A DNA stretch of 64,000 nucleotides from the NCBI GenBank assembly GCA_030248215.1, contig JASANG010003769.1:1-64000 (forward strand), given 5' to 3'. Source of the stretch: Enoplolaimus lenunculus (taxonomy: Eukaryota > Nematoda > Enoplea > Enoplida > Thoracostomopsidae). A program made the translations under genes and the position numbers. The notes under the pieces are model-generated. The model ran no database searches. It saw only the letters and a program-made list of their open reading frames with translations, and was not told the origin of the DNA. Positions within the stretch are counted from its first letter, which is position 1. The number at the start of each line of letters is the position of its first letter. Shown here in pieces: positions 34,906 to 48,900 of this stretch.

Positions 34906-36008
34906 TCTATTATGTTGCACGATGAATCATAAATTTGCAAGTAAGAAACAAATTTAAAAGCAAAACATCTAAAACGCTAAACAATACAAACAGAATGGTC
35001 ATTGTAGATAACGGCTATAGTATTTTATAAAAAAGCATGAGCTCAGCATACACCAGGGTTCAACCGGATATAAAAAACCGAAACCGGTTGTTGATTTTTG
35101 CCGGAGACGGATAATCCGGTTGTACACTATTTATTAAAAAAGTTTAACTTAATCATGCTAATTTAGCCCTACTTGGTACAATGTTACAATTTGTTTCTAC
35201 CAGAGTCTAAGCGTTAAGTGAGCTTCCGGATTGGAAGTGATTATTTTTGACATTATGGTCTTAAAACAATAGTATAATATAGAAATGATGTTATACTTTT
35301 AGCAAAACATCCAGCAAGCAATGTAGAATACCGGAGCCGGATTTCGATTTTTCGCCGGATCCAATCATGCTTTTGTACGCTGGTTAGCATACATAAATAA
35401 AGGGTTGCTGCAACAGCGTAAAGTGATTGGTTCAATATCACAAAATCCGAGGTATGGTTGTAGGCTTGAGACTTTGGATTTAAAAGTAGTTTGTGAGGAA
35501 CTCCCAACAGGTATTACACATTTCATAAATGAGAACTTATTTCACTAGCTATCTCAATTTGAAGGTGTGAAGTTGCCTTTTCGGGTTTACGGTTTACGAT
35601 TATGTTTAAATTATGCTCCAGAAATAGGATCGGCAACAGTATACCAGCAAAGTCATGTTACTGAACTTTGGAATTCTCGGCTATGATAAATCTAAGTTCA
35701 TAGATTTGCAATCTGAATTGTTCACAATTTGAACAGAACTTTTCCGACTTACTTATGTCTTCAATTTTAACTGAACCAATATAGGACAAAATTTTCATGA
35801 ACGTGTAGCATTTATGGACAGTTAGGAATACAGATAAGTAAACCAGCCAACTTCGACAGCTGAATGTCTCAAGTTTACTCACAGTTAGCGCCAATAAAAC
35901 AAGGAATCGTGCGCAATCACAAGTTCTGTGTTGGTTTATTTAAAATCTAGAAGACCTACCACCATATTGTGATAGGCTGTTTTGGGCGTCAAGCCATCGG
36001 TTAATCAG
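34906..36008. promoter_or_regulatory. Shared intergenic (likely bidirectional promoter) region
   Basis: The 1.1 kb between the EIF3J and PMS2 start codons must hold both 5' UTRs and promoters. No TATA box or CpG-rich block stands out. A CCGGAT-family MITE (CAGGGTTCAACCGGATAT start at 35054, end ~35382) occupies the part near EIF3J, so core promoters probably lie in 34906-35050 and 35400-36008. Promoter function is inferred from gene arrangement only. Confidence 0.45.
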
Positions 36009-39000
36009 ATGGCTAGTATTCGCGAACTTACATCTAAGGACGCTTTCCGAATTTGTAGCGGGCAAGTTGTAATCTCTTTAGCGAATGCTATTAAAGAATT
36101 GGTGGAAAATTCGTTGGATGCCTTGGCGAAAAATGTAGGTATGCTCATAGCTCATTTTATTGTTTAAAGGTGTTCCTGTGTTTGTACTTTTCTAACCCGA
36201 GGAAACATTTTTGGAAACAGAAGCCCGGAGCTAGTTTTTCGTGCAGCTTTAATAGTGTAGATTGGCTAGTATACTATCTATGTGTTTTTTTGTAGTTTTG
36301 ATTAGCGATGATTTTGTTTCACTACGAACTAATCCAATACGGTCGGCGCAATAATAATAGGAAATTCCCACACACCACGCGGCCGATATCATATTTTCCT
36401 CCAGTACTATATGTGCGTGTGTATGCGTGCATGTGTCTTACATTACATACACTATGCACATATATACATGTTTCACCACATATACCAACATTCCCCCTTC
36501 TTCAGGCGGTCATCCCGCACCGCGAATTTAAACTTCTCCGAATCCATGGACCTGCTATTTACAGCGCCAGTCTTGGTGTGTCCTCCAGGTCAGAACTGCA
36601 CGGTCGGGACGACCCCGTTCCTCGAAGTACTGCGAATATAGATGGTTTTGCCCTAAATTTCTCCGAAACTATGACCACGCCGGAAATCGAACCTCGGACC
36701 TCTCGCTTGTGAGTCAAACGCGCTAACCATTACACCACGTGGCCGATATCATATTTTCCTCTAGTACTATATGTCATGTGTATGCACGTATCTTATGCAC
36801 CAGGATGCCCGAGCAAGGGATGAGCGGATACCGGAAATTGAAATTCTCGGTCTGGGCCAACTTTTGGTCATTACCGAAAAACATAAAATTTTCAAAAGAA
36901 ATTATTTCTACAGCCGTTTCCAAACCACCGAGACTCAAGAAACCGAGGCTTGCTAAATACTGACACTTGCTGACACTGAGACCCTGACTCCCATCCCTGA
37001 TCTTAGTCACCTTTGTCGTACAGAAAACTGGATTCCCTTAAAGGGAACATGAGTCAAGTTAATATTGCAACTGAACGCAACACTACAAAATCATAGAATA
37101 GTATAATAGGGGTCGCTGTTAAAGTGTTAAAATGCATCGGTGTGAGATTCATACACCTTAGTTTAACACAAATTCTCAAAGCCGGATTTACAATAAATAT
37201 GACACACGAACTTTTAAAACATTTCTAATTCACTCAAAATTTAGTCAAAACGCCACTCCGGCTGCACAAATTATCGCATACAGCGAACACCGAATACTGA
37301 TATCTGAAAAATACAGCACAGTTATCGGACTCTACACGTCTATTTCAAATGCAACTATGACAGAATGTAACTTTTGAAAAGTGACAGACATTATAGAAGC
37401 ATAAACTGCGCAATATACACATCGCTAAGCCATCGAGCAACAACTCACTCCTATATGCCAGTGAACTTCTTAGGCACCAGTTCACATTTTTCAGGTCACT
37501 CTGTAATATTTCAAATAAAAAAATTTATTCAACGCAAAAATAGGTACCCATACAACCCAAATCATTAAATTCTATGGAACCCATAAATTAAAATCATAGA
37601 GTAAAAGTGCACAACTAACTGATAATGATAGCTCCCACCCACCCGAGTGATTTCTAGAATCCTGTTGTTCCGTACGTGCAGTGTACAAAGCTTTTCACAA
37701 GTTACATGCTTACGCGCAGATGCATTCCCCGAATACCTGCCTGTTTTACTACCACTGCCACTATACAGCATAACAGTTTTGCGCAATGCATACGTACATA
37801 CTTATCAGGGTTCATCCGGAATTCTTGCAAAACTTCAATTCCTGTTCATGTTCCTGCATTCAAAGAGGCAGGAACCGGAGTTTTTTACGGTTTTGTGCAA
37901 ATTATTTATAATCATTTAAATATTTGAAACATTTTCTTTAAAAAAATTTTCTAAATGAATGTTTTTGCAATTAGTTCATTTTTTTGTTAAAAAATTGTTA
38001 GATGATAAATCTAATGTGGTTTCCCAAAACTTTATGATGAAATACGTAGCTCAAAAATCGCTTAAACCATTTTTTGGTAAGTTTTCTGAAAAGCTCAACA
38101 GTACATAATTCGGTGACAGAAATATTTCAAATTCCGGTTTTCTGCTCCTGCCCCGGTTCCTGCTTAGTAATTCAAAATTTAGTTCCTTTTCTCGCACTAT
38201 AAAACCCTACGGTAACCCTAATAATTTGAGAAATAATTTCAAAAGCCATTATTTAGGCTTATCAATTAAGCAAATATGCAAATTAACTATTAGCTAACTG
38301 TTCGATAATTGGTTTTGAATGTTTGTAGACTACTTATTCCGATTCCTCGCACCCAAAAACCCGTTACTGCTGAAATTAGATTGCTTGTAACACTAATAGT
38401 AATATATTGCAAAAACGCCTAATTTAGGCTTATCTTTTATGCTCATATGCAAATTTATCTATTAGTTAACTACTCATTTATCGGTTTTAGACGTTTGTAA
38501 ACATTTTATTCTGATAAAAGTTTATCAAAATCGGTTCAGCCGTTCCTGAGATTCTTTTCGGACGGACAGACGGACGGACGGTCATCCACCTTTCTACCCT
38601 AGAGTACAAAACATAAAACGCTTCGAGAAATTCCGAGCTTCGCTCAATAAATTAAATTATATACCTAATATATAAATAATGCAACAACTCGATTTGCTTA
38701 CAACATTAACCAACGAACATAAAAGTTAAAAGTAGCTGAAAATGTATCAAAACTGGAAGTTCTTGGCTTGCCCAGGAATGTAATCGCAGCAAGATGTTAA
38801 TAAAGTTGCTCACTTGTAAAAACAGTTTTATGGTGTTCGGCACTATAACCGTTAATATCCAGTATCTGATGGATCCGGATAATTTTTCGCTGGATATTAA
38901 ACCCAAGCCGGATATCTGATCGTCAAGGTGCGACCGGATGTCCGTTTCCGGTTTAATATCCGACAAAAACTGATGTATCCGGTTTCTGGTATCCTTTCTA

Positions 39001-42000
39001 AACCGACCGGATACCGAACATGTACGGTTGTGGTGCCGATTATAACAAAACCGCTTTTTTACAACTGTGCGTCTTTAACATTTTCAAGTTTTGATATGTT
39101 TCGGCTACTTTTAACTTATGTACGTACGTGAGCGAGAGTAAAACGCAAAATTTCAGCTTGTGAGCAGCATATGAACTTTATAACAAACGAAAGCCTTGGA
39201 CGCGCTAAAACTACAGCGAAAAAATTATATTAACATATATAATATTCTGTATCCGGTAAATTAGTATCCGGTTGCAACCTACCTGTCGCACCCCGAAAAC
39301 TACATATCATAAACATTTACATATCGGAACCGCAGCCAGATAGTAAATTTTGTAGCGGAACCGGAGCCGTAGGTTAACCGGATATAGGATATAAATTTGT
39401 GCACTGTTGGAACTATTTTCGTCATGCAAAAATATGTATTTATGGATTTAAGACTAATTTTTGGGTTGGCCACTCTTGAATTGCCCGGAATTGCAGTCGC
39501 TGCAAAATATCTACGTAGTATTTCGACATGTAAATGTAAAAAGCAGTTTCGTAGTATTTCGACATGTAAATGTAAAAAACAGTTTTATGATATTTGGAAC
39601 TACAACCGCACATATCCGGTATCCGGTAGGTTTATGCTGGATACGGATGTCGATTTTTTGCCTGACATTAAACCGGAACCGGAGAATAAAGATTTTTTAA
39701 CACAAAACTTCTCCACAAAATACAAACGCGCCACAACACAACAACAATAGTATATGTGTACTTGCTCATAGTACATAACATACATACACAAGCGATAAAT
39801 AATCACTACACACATACATTACGACAGGCATGAAAATTTTTTGCCAATTTTTAAATGGGGTTCTCCTAAAATTTTACACATACCGCACGCTACATCTACT
39901 CTCAGCTTTACTTATCGAAACTTAGTTTCTAACATTTTTTAGAGATCCGGTTAGACGAATACGGTTGTCAATGTTTTGAGGTTACTGATGATGGTGCCGG
40001 TATCGAGGAAGATGATTTTGCTGTTTTGGGTAAGCATATCTTGCATCGGCCTCTTCCAGTTATTTGGGTGGAGGCAGGGTGCAACCGGAATTCCGGTTCC
40101 GGCATTTTTTCACCTTCCGGTTCCGGTTCCGGTAAAAATTCCGGTATTATAATTTGGCCGTTTTCTTAACTTTGTTAATTTTTAAGAATGTCTTTTGAAA
40201 GCCACTTGTACTCCGAATATAAGCCATTGATGGTGTATTTCACTTCAGTCGATGATGAAAATCTAAAATACAACAAATAAAATAAATACCTATGTTCGAC
40301 TACGGTTATTTCACAAATAATAGAGCAAAAAACAAGATTAAAATGAAATTTTTGGTGAAATGCATTTTTCACTTTCCGGTTCCGGTAAAATTTTCAAATT
40401 CCGGTTCCGGTTCCGGTAAATTGTAATTCCGGTTGCACCCTGGGTGGAGGGTTTGCTTAAGTTCGCCCCTTTTTCAACAGAACTTAAATTCGTCTTCAGT
40501 ATATTTTAGTGAATTTCGCAGAATCATATTTGATTAAATGACGACGAGCGTTCTAGTTTTTTTTTCAGAATAGTCCCCAAATTCGCCTAGAATTTCTAAT
40601 AGTAACTCGGTCTAATCAAGTGTATACAAAATAAAAACTCGTCCTAATCAAGTGTATACAAAATAGAAGTTAACTCAATCCGGGCTTCGCAGAAATGTCT
40701 GAGTGCAATTATTTTGAAACACATGATCGTTTTCTGTTTGAATTAAATTTTGAAGACACGGTTGGGAACAGCAAATTTATACCGGAGTAGCAACTACAAA
40801 TTTTGTGACTGTACGGATAATTTGTATTAACAAGACGTATAATATTCATTGAGTGAAGCGAAACTCCGAGCGAATTTCGCGAAGCGTTTTATGTTTCGTA
40901 CTCTGGAGTTGAAAGGCGGTTGTTCGTCCGTCTGTCCGTTCGAAAAGCATCTCATGAACATCTGCGCCCATATCGATAAAGTTTTTTTGTTTGAAAGCCA
41001 ATTATCCTGGGGTGTTAACCTCGCATTGTAGTTTTAAAATTTTAAGCCGTTTATTGGCTACAGGCTAATTTGCATAATTAGTTAAGCCTAAATTAGGACT
41101 TTTTACATTATTTCACTAATTATTACAGTTACAAGCAATATAATTTGAGCACTAAAAGATTTTGGATGAGACAAATCTGAATAAATTGTTTACAAACCTT
41201 CAACACTCCAAAACCGATAATTGAATAGTTACCTAATATATAGCTAATTTGCATATTAGCTTAGCTGCTTACGTGTGTTCGAGCTTCGCTCAATACATGT
41301 AGTCCCACTACGACTGGTTTAGGTTGTCTGTTGGCTGCAGGGTGCAAAGCGGAACTGGATTATATCGGAATCGGAACAGCAAATTTATACCGGAATCGGA
41401 ACTACAGAATTTGTGACCATGCGGATAATTTGTATTAACAAAGTATAATATTGATTTAGAATGTCTGATGGCTGGCAAGAATTCTCAAAAACGTCTCATG
41501 AACAAATTGGCAATAATTGTTTGGCACTGTAAAGCTAAACTACAATCAAGTTAACATGTCGAAAACAATTTAGTAGATAAATGATGCAGAATATTTATAC
41601 ACCATATCACTACAAGTAGGTTTAAAGTTAAAATGTCGAAATTCCAATTCCGATTGATTGTGCAATCGGAATCGGAACTCGTTTTGAATCGGAATTCCAA
41701 TCAGAATCAGAATTACGATAGCCCCCTGGTTGGCTGGTAACAATTTTCAAAAACGTCACATGAACAAATTGACAATCATTTTTGTTTCTGTAAAACTAAA
41801 CTACAATCAGTTATCATTTTTAAAATAAAACGAGTTTTGTGTGTTTGGATATTGGGATCGAGAGAATTGTTATGTAATCACAACGAGTAGGATTAAAACT
41901 GTCAAATTTCCGATTGATTGTGAATCGGAATCGGAACGGGAACTCGTTTTGCATCGGGATTCCGGTTGCACCCTGTTATGAGTTTTTGTAAAGACACGAT

Positions 42001-45000
42001 ATAGAATGTCAAAATCCGGAAACGAAGTATTACACAAATTGACAATTTTGCCAGGAAAAATGTGAGGATAATATGCCAATTATTCTTAAATTTTCTAAAC
42101 CGAAATTACTGGAAGATTCCGGTGAAAAATACCGGATTTATTATCGGAACCGGATAAGGAAAAATACCGGATTTCCCTAGTGAAATCGGAATTCCGGTTG
42201 CATCCTGATACATACATATGTTTCAAAACCGCATACGGATGTCTCTTTTGGCGGATATTAAAACCGGAACCGGATATCAGGTGCCGGTCGTACACTAATA
42301 TATATGAATATCTATAATACATAAATGAATATAGTGTGCTTTGTGTACCGTTTTCAGCAGTACCTCATGCCACGTCGAAGATATGTACTGAAGACTCGTT
42401 TTCTGATTTTACCTCCTTTGGATTCCGTGGCGAGGCGCTTAGCGCTCTCGTATCCATAGCGTAAGTTGATAACAGCTTAACTGTATGGAATTTAATGTTT
42501 TTTAAAACTTCAAAAAATTGAAACTTCAACTTACTTTTACATTTTTTTCTGTCATACTTGTGTTGTGAATGTTTGCGCCTGTCTGTTCGTTCATAATCTT
42601 TATTCATGCGTTACATTGCTGAACAAATAACCTCAGAGTATTTCATTTCCTAAGCCTAAGCCGCAGCGCAAAAATAAGTCTGAAACTAAGCGTAAGCCTA
42701 AGTGAAAACAATAGCGTTAATTTTAAGTCAACTCTATTTTATGCTACCAACGATATTTGTATGCCCTTAAAAGTAACATGGGGCAGACAAATGTTTCAAC
42801 TGAGCGAAATAGCATAGTGGAATACGGTCGTTGTTGAGGTGTTTTTTCACATAAACGCTTTGAATACCTTGGCCACACAAGAAAGAATTATTGTTAGTTA
42901 CGTTCTGATATTTGAATGCCGTTTAGTGTTACATTTGAATTAATTATGCGTCTTCGGACAGATATTGAATTATTCGGCTCCGCATTTTTTTATATCTGGT
43001 CGCACCTTGTTGCACAACTATACTGAAAATTCAAACAGTTTTAATGCATAGGTACTAGTGCCATTTTTTCGGATGTTAAACTGGAACCGGATATTCAGTC
43101 GCTAACTGTTAATAAGTACGTAACAAATAACAATTGTTTACACCTTTGTTTGTACTAGGGTGCAAAGCGGAAATGGATTATACCGGAATCAGAATCGGAA
43201 CAGCAAATTTATACCGGAATTGTAATCGGAATCGGAACTAGAAATTTTTTAAGTGTACGGATGATTTGTATTGACTGACAAGTATAATATTAATGTAGGG
43301 TGTGTGTTAGCTGGTAATAATTTTCAAAACGATCGCATGAACAAACTGGCGATAATTTTTGGTTTTGTAATAGCTAAACTACTATCAATTATTGATAAGT
43401 TAACTCATCGAAAGGGATTTAATACAAAATAATACTGAATTTTCATGCAACTTGCGTATCGCGGCAAGTAAGATAAAATTAAAATTTCAGAAAATCGGAA
43501 TCGGAACTCATTTTGAATCGGAATTCAAACCGGAATTGGAATTCCAATTGCACCCTGGTATGTACACTGGTTACCTTCGAAGTTCGTTTTAAAATCAGGA
43601 ATAAAAACAATGAAAACGGCAGGTTGAATATATTTAAACACTTCAAAATCTACATACCCAGAACTGACACGTTCGATCAGAAATCGAGGAAATTGTTTTG
43701 AAAGTTACCGACAACAATTATAGCAGTGAATTAATAAGTGAGTATGCACAGCGGCAAGGCGAACTGCCCATAAAATGGTGGTCGGACCACTCCGAATCAC
43801 TGCTTTTTATACACCGCTTTTAGGCATTGCTCAGGCCGCTCTCGATCAGGGCAGTTGGTTCTTCTTAGCTTACACATAAGTAAAAAGCCTTTAAACACTA
43901 ATTTATTTTATTCCTTCCTTGTCAGAATAAAATGGCAAGTTTTCTTATTTTTCTTTTTCGGTAGCAGTGTTTCTTTCTTCGCTAAAAGTTTTCTAAAAAC
44001 AAACGCCGTTTTTTCCGTATTTGCGAATTAGTTTATATTATATAGTTTGGTCTTGCTGGCGAATCAGCATACGTTATAACAAAAATAACACTGTCTCCGA
44101 TGTAATGATAGATTACTTGGTACATATTCGTGTTGTTTCGAATAAAAATTCGGAAAGTTCAATTTCTGTTTTTTCGATAACTTCACTATACGTATGCGAT
44201 ATTCTCTGTGTTAACGAATTTTGTGTTAAAAACTAAACTTGAGCTTATTTATCGAGTCTTATTTTCGAAATAATTAGTAGTAACACAAGGCTAATCAAAT
44301 CTCTGAACTTCAATTTAAGCAGGAAAACATTGCGTGTTAACTAGTGGCTGTATATAGTAAGTTTTAAACGAAATTTTGTTAAAGTTACGTATGTAATTTT
44401 TCTTTGACAGCATTTTTGTATAGGGCTTCGATAGAAGGTCCTGTGTTTTCGGTATCTTTAATCCTGGTGGCGTCGTGAAAGTGAAACAATTAGAATAATT
44501 TTGGAATATATGCGTAGTTCTTTAACGGTTGGTTGTAGACAAAGAGGGTTGCACCTGGATTTTCATAACATTGAAATCATTGCGGCCAAATAGATGACAA
44601 ATTAAGAAAAAGAACCGTATGAATGTAGTATGTAAAATAAAATTAAACTGGAATAATTGAAAATTTAGGGTCCCAGGCTGCAAGCGGATATGAATTATTT
44701 ACCGACTGACGATTACTGGAACAGGATAGTGATTTTTTACCATAACGAAACGTTACACATTTCTATATTGTCCATTGTTCGAACGAAGCGTCTGATTTCC
44801 ACAAAAAACATATAACAAATATATGTATATTTGTTGAATAGAGTTAGTTATTTTGACAGACGATTAGAAATTACAACTCGAACTGAATCAAAAGATCATG
44901 GATATTATTTGAAATTTGACTCATTCGGCAACGTCAGTGAAAAACGTCCGTATTCAAGAGAGGTGAATGTTTCTTCAATTAGCCCTAGTAATGTAATGGA

Positions 45001-45953
45001 TTGTTATGGCTGGCATGTTACGGAATAGAATTCATTAAATTTCAAGTAGTTTGTTTTAGCATTATTTCGGGACGGGTTTTAGTTTTGAACATAGGATCTG
45101 TCTAATTCTTTAATTTATTATCTAAAATTACATGTTCAGTATTTTTTACAAATTTCTCTAAGCGTACATCGCATAACCATATTTACATCGTTGGCCATGT
45201 TCATATTAGGCACTGTGTAGGGTTCGACTTGATACCGAAAACTGACGGAGCCGAAGCCGGATAATTTATTATCCGGCCGGAGCCAGAGCCGGATAATGAA
45301 TTCAAATCAAAATGCTAGATTGCATTCAAATATTAAAACGTTACGTGACAAAGTTTAACATCTCACACCGACGCATTTTTAACAATTAACAAGGACCCTC
45401 TTGTACTCTCTGTTACGCCCCTAGAATTACACTCGTCAGCTATCTGGTTTTCCAGCGTTATTGTAACCCAATAACGATTGTAAATGTACACGGTCACATG
45501 CAATCATTTACATTACATGTGTGACTGAAAAAATGTGTTAAAGTTATTTAATCAGTTCGATGGTACTTGGCATAAATACGAACGATGGTATAAATTTTTT
45601 GAAGTTTTTATACATAATATCCGGCAAGTTAAAATACGGGGCCGGATGTCGATTTTTTGCCGGAGCTGGATATCCGGTCGCACCCTGGCGCTGCGTCATG
45701 GATGTAAAAGCATAGTAAAACATATTTTTATGTATGGTAAATTGGTAAACAGACAGACATCATGCAGGTTTATTTTTTCTATTTTGAAGCGAGGGACAAC
45801 TGTCAAGGTCTCATATTTATTCGAGCCACTAGCGGTAAGACGGAAAGAACTGCTGCGCAATGCAAAACGCGAATATCAGAAAGCATTGAACGTTATTACT
45901 GCATACGCGTTGGTTGGCAGCGTGCGGATACTGTGCGATTTGGTTCTAAACGG
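36009..45953 (+). CDS. PMS2: PMS2 exons 1-5: ATPase domain
   Basis: These five exons encode residues 1-195. Junction codons are GAG (Glu44), GCA (Ala73), GCA (Ala107) and a phase-0 join giving YSRERGTTV, which matches human YPRPRGTTV without a gap. ATG at 36009 is the first in-frame Met after an upstream stretch without strong coding character; the protein then starts [13 protein letters not shown], slightly shorter than the human N-terminus. Confidence 0.9.
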
Positions 45954-48900
45954 GTATGTAATGTGTGTTTGACGATATAAGCGTGATTTCATTTAAGGTT
46001 TTGTGTTCTTGATTTCAAACAGACTGAAAACCATGGTTCGTTTCGTTAGGCTAACAAAATGGCGTGTCACTTTTTTGTTAAACGTGATTAAAAGTGTTAT
46101 TCATTGTGTTATAGCAAAAAATCATCAGTACTTCGTTGCAATGGTTCGTCTTTGAGCGATAATATTGCAAGTTTGTGGGGGCCTGCGTCATTGAAGTCAT
46201 TGTTGCAGTTGGATCAAGTGGAACCGGACGGAGAGTTGTGCTCAGAGTTTGGTGTTAAAACAAAACATGGTTCTAGCATGGATTTTAGGCATGTGCTAGT
46301 TGCTTTGAAATGGTAAAATACTTCTTCCCGAATCCAAAAAGTTGAATTACGTTTGATGATGGTTACTAATTTGCTGCCTTCAAACACAGTATCTAGTAAA
46401 AACAAGTTCAGCTTTAAATATGTTAACCGTTCGATCCCTAAGAGGGGGTCCGATGGACCCTGTCAATTAGTTTTTGTGCCGTATTTAACGAACGAAGTCA
46501 GCTGGAGAACTCAAATTTTGTTATAATTACAAAAATAATAGACTCCATAAGTGCGAAGAACTTCGTTAGTAAAGCTGCTTTTGTTCCAAATTCTTAACAA
46601 TAAGGGTCCCCTTAACCCCCTTAGGGATCAGAGTGGGTTTGTTTTCCTTTAGGTGAAAAGAAAATTTGACCAGGGTGCGGAGGGAGGTCTAGTGGACCTA
46701 TCGGGTGTTATAAAATATTCAGTATGTAGAAGAAATCAGTTGTAGATGAACTGGACCAGTCATAACTCATTAGAAATCCTAGGTTGCTTTTACTTTTAGC
46801 CCGTACTGTCAAAACCGATAATAGCTAGTTATTCAAACTAGTTGCTAGTTAACAATTTTTGTACCTATCAATTTTAAGTACAAAACTGCTCATCGTTACT
46901 ATAAGTTGCATTTTACTTTTAGCATTTCTAAATTTATTGGTATTTCTCATCGTTGTTAGACATTTTGCTTGCTTCCATTTTCCAGACTGTCGGGGATGGT
47001 TTCGAGTGGCGAACAAATGAAGGGTCGGTCGAGTTCTGATCGACAATTTTTCTATATCAACTCGCGACCATGCGAATATCGTAAGCTGTCGAAGATTGCC
47101 AATGAAGTCTATAAGCTATTCAATCGGTCACAATATCCTGTTGTAGTTTTGAATGTAGCCATCAATGTGGGTAAGCGAAGCCTGTCGAGTGTTAATTTTT
47201 CAACAGTTCTCTGCGTCGTGGTGGAAAATCGTAGTAGGATGTTTGCTTGGGTATATATAAGGATTAGCCCAGTACCCTGTAAATCATGAAACCCATTTAC
47301 TTACACAGTATACTGCTAGATTGTCATTTCAGTATTACGTAGCTTAGGTAGTGTACCCCATCATACTTTATAGTACTAATAATTAACAGTGGTTATTTTA
47401 TATTCAATCAATTGTTTTTAATTTACGCACATTTTCGAATGACAGATTTAGAAACAGAAAATCTTGTGGGTTCAATGGGCTCACTTAGTGATCTCGGCAC
47501 AGCTTTTGGATTGACTTTTATTTTTCAATGTGGGTTAATCTATTGTAGACATGAGTAATAGGTTCCGACGGCTTTGAGTTTGAGGACTGTGGTTCTCTCA
47601 TGACATTTCAGGCGATACCGATGTTAACTTGACTCCTGATAAGCGAAAGATCTTAATTAGAGATGAAAATTTACTACTAGCTACTTGGAAAGCATCGTTG
47701 CTCAAAACTTACTCTGGTTCATTGCGAATTGACAGTATCGGTTAGTGATAAGCACGTACTAGCAATATGTTAATGAATTAACGGCTAGTGTCGTAGAAAT
47801 TGTCAAGTTTATGTTATCCTTATCCATGTTGCGATAGTTAACAACCAAGCGAAGCGAGATACCGATCAGAGTTTGTAGTCACAGAAAAGATTTACATTTC
47901 GTGCAAAGTTTTAGAATTTGTTCATTTTTGATTTCAGTGTTCAGTGTTGTGAATTAATTAATTATTTCTGCAGCAGCTGCTAATTTGAGTTTTACTCGTG
48001 GTTGCAATTAAGGACGTTGTTAAGTTGCAGAAAATTCGAAGTATTGAGCATATTAACCTTAATTACACAAATGGTTATTGCAGCGTCAAGCTCTTCGACG
48101 TGCTCGCAGATTCTTTCTCAACAGTCAGTCGCGCGAACATCAATAGGAAACACTTCTCCAGTAAATCGAGGCTCTCAGTCATGTCCGTCACATTCGAAAC
48201 TAAGTCAGTTTATGCACAAAACTGCAGTGAACATTACTTCTGGCGCTGTTGGATTAGTCAACGATAACCTTTCAATATCTAAGGACGATAATTTAATTCC
48301 TGGTAGCGATTCAATGAAAGAATTTCAATCTTTGGTTGATGATACTAGGTTAGTGAAGGCATTGAGTTTTTAACTTCTGCCACTGGTTGCATAGATGGTT
48401 TGCTATAGATAGCTTATAAGCTTTGGTCAGTGGGATTGCAAATCTTTCAACAAATTTCTGAGCATTGTATTGAAAAATGATGATTTTAAATTATTTTATA
48501 TGTTATGGATATGTTGCGTTCGAAGTACGTAATGGCTTTCAGAAAGGCGGTGTTAGCCCATAGGATTGATCGTTCGGGTGGAGTTTTTGCAAAAGATATT
48601 CACTTCGACTGATAGCTAGATTGATATCGTCCTTAAGATAATGCGTTTGTAACAAAAGAGTTTAAACGCTTTGAATGTGGTTCTCTACTAAGTTAGTTAA
48701 ACAACCATCATGGAAAATAAAGCTTAAGCTACAACTTAATTTAATTTTGCGAAAATTTTGTTAACTGAACGGTAACAACGTAGCTAAGTTGGCACCATTT
48801 GTAACAATAAGCACGCCTTTTTGGACCTGCATTTACTATCATATTCATTTAAATCTTTCTTTCAGGTCACCTCCGTTAAGTAGTTTTAAAGACTCAACAA

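Noticed and set aside
36672-36746. Genuine tRNA-Val gene
   Set aside because: The A and B boxes are tRNA-like, but the head is fused to a SINE body that recurs at 18060 and 34287, and the cloverleaf is imperfect.
45790-45953. Alternative start of PMS2 exon 5 at the upstream CAG (45767)
   Set aside because: That acceptor would put the RGTTVKV motif out of frame with exon 4.
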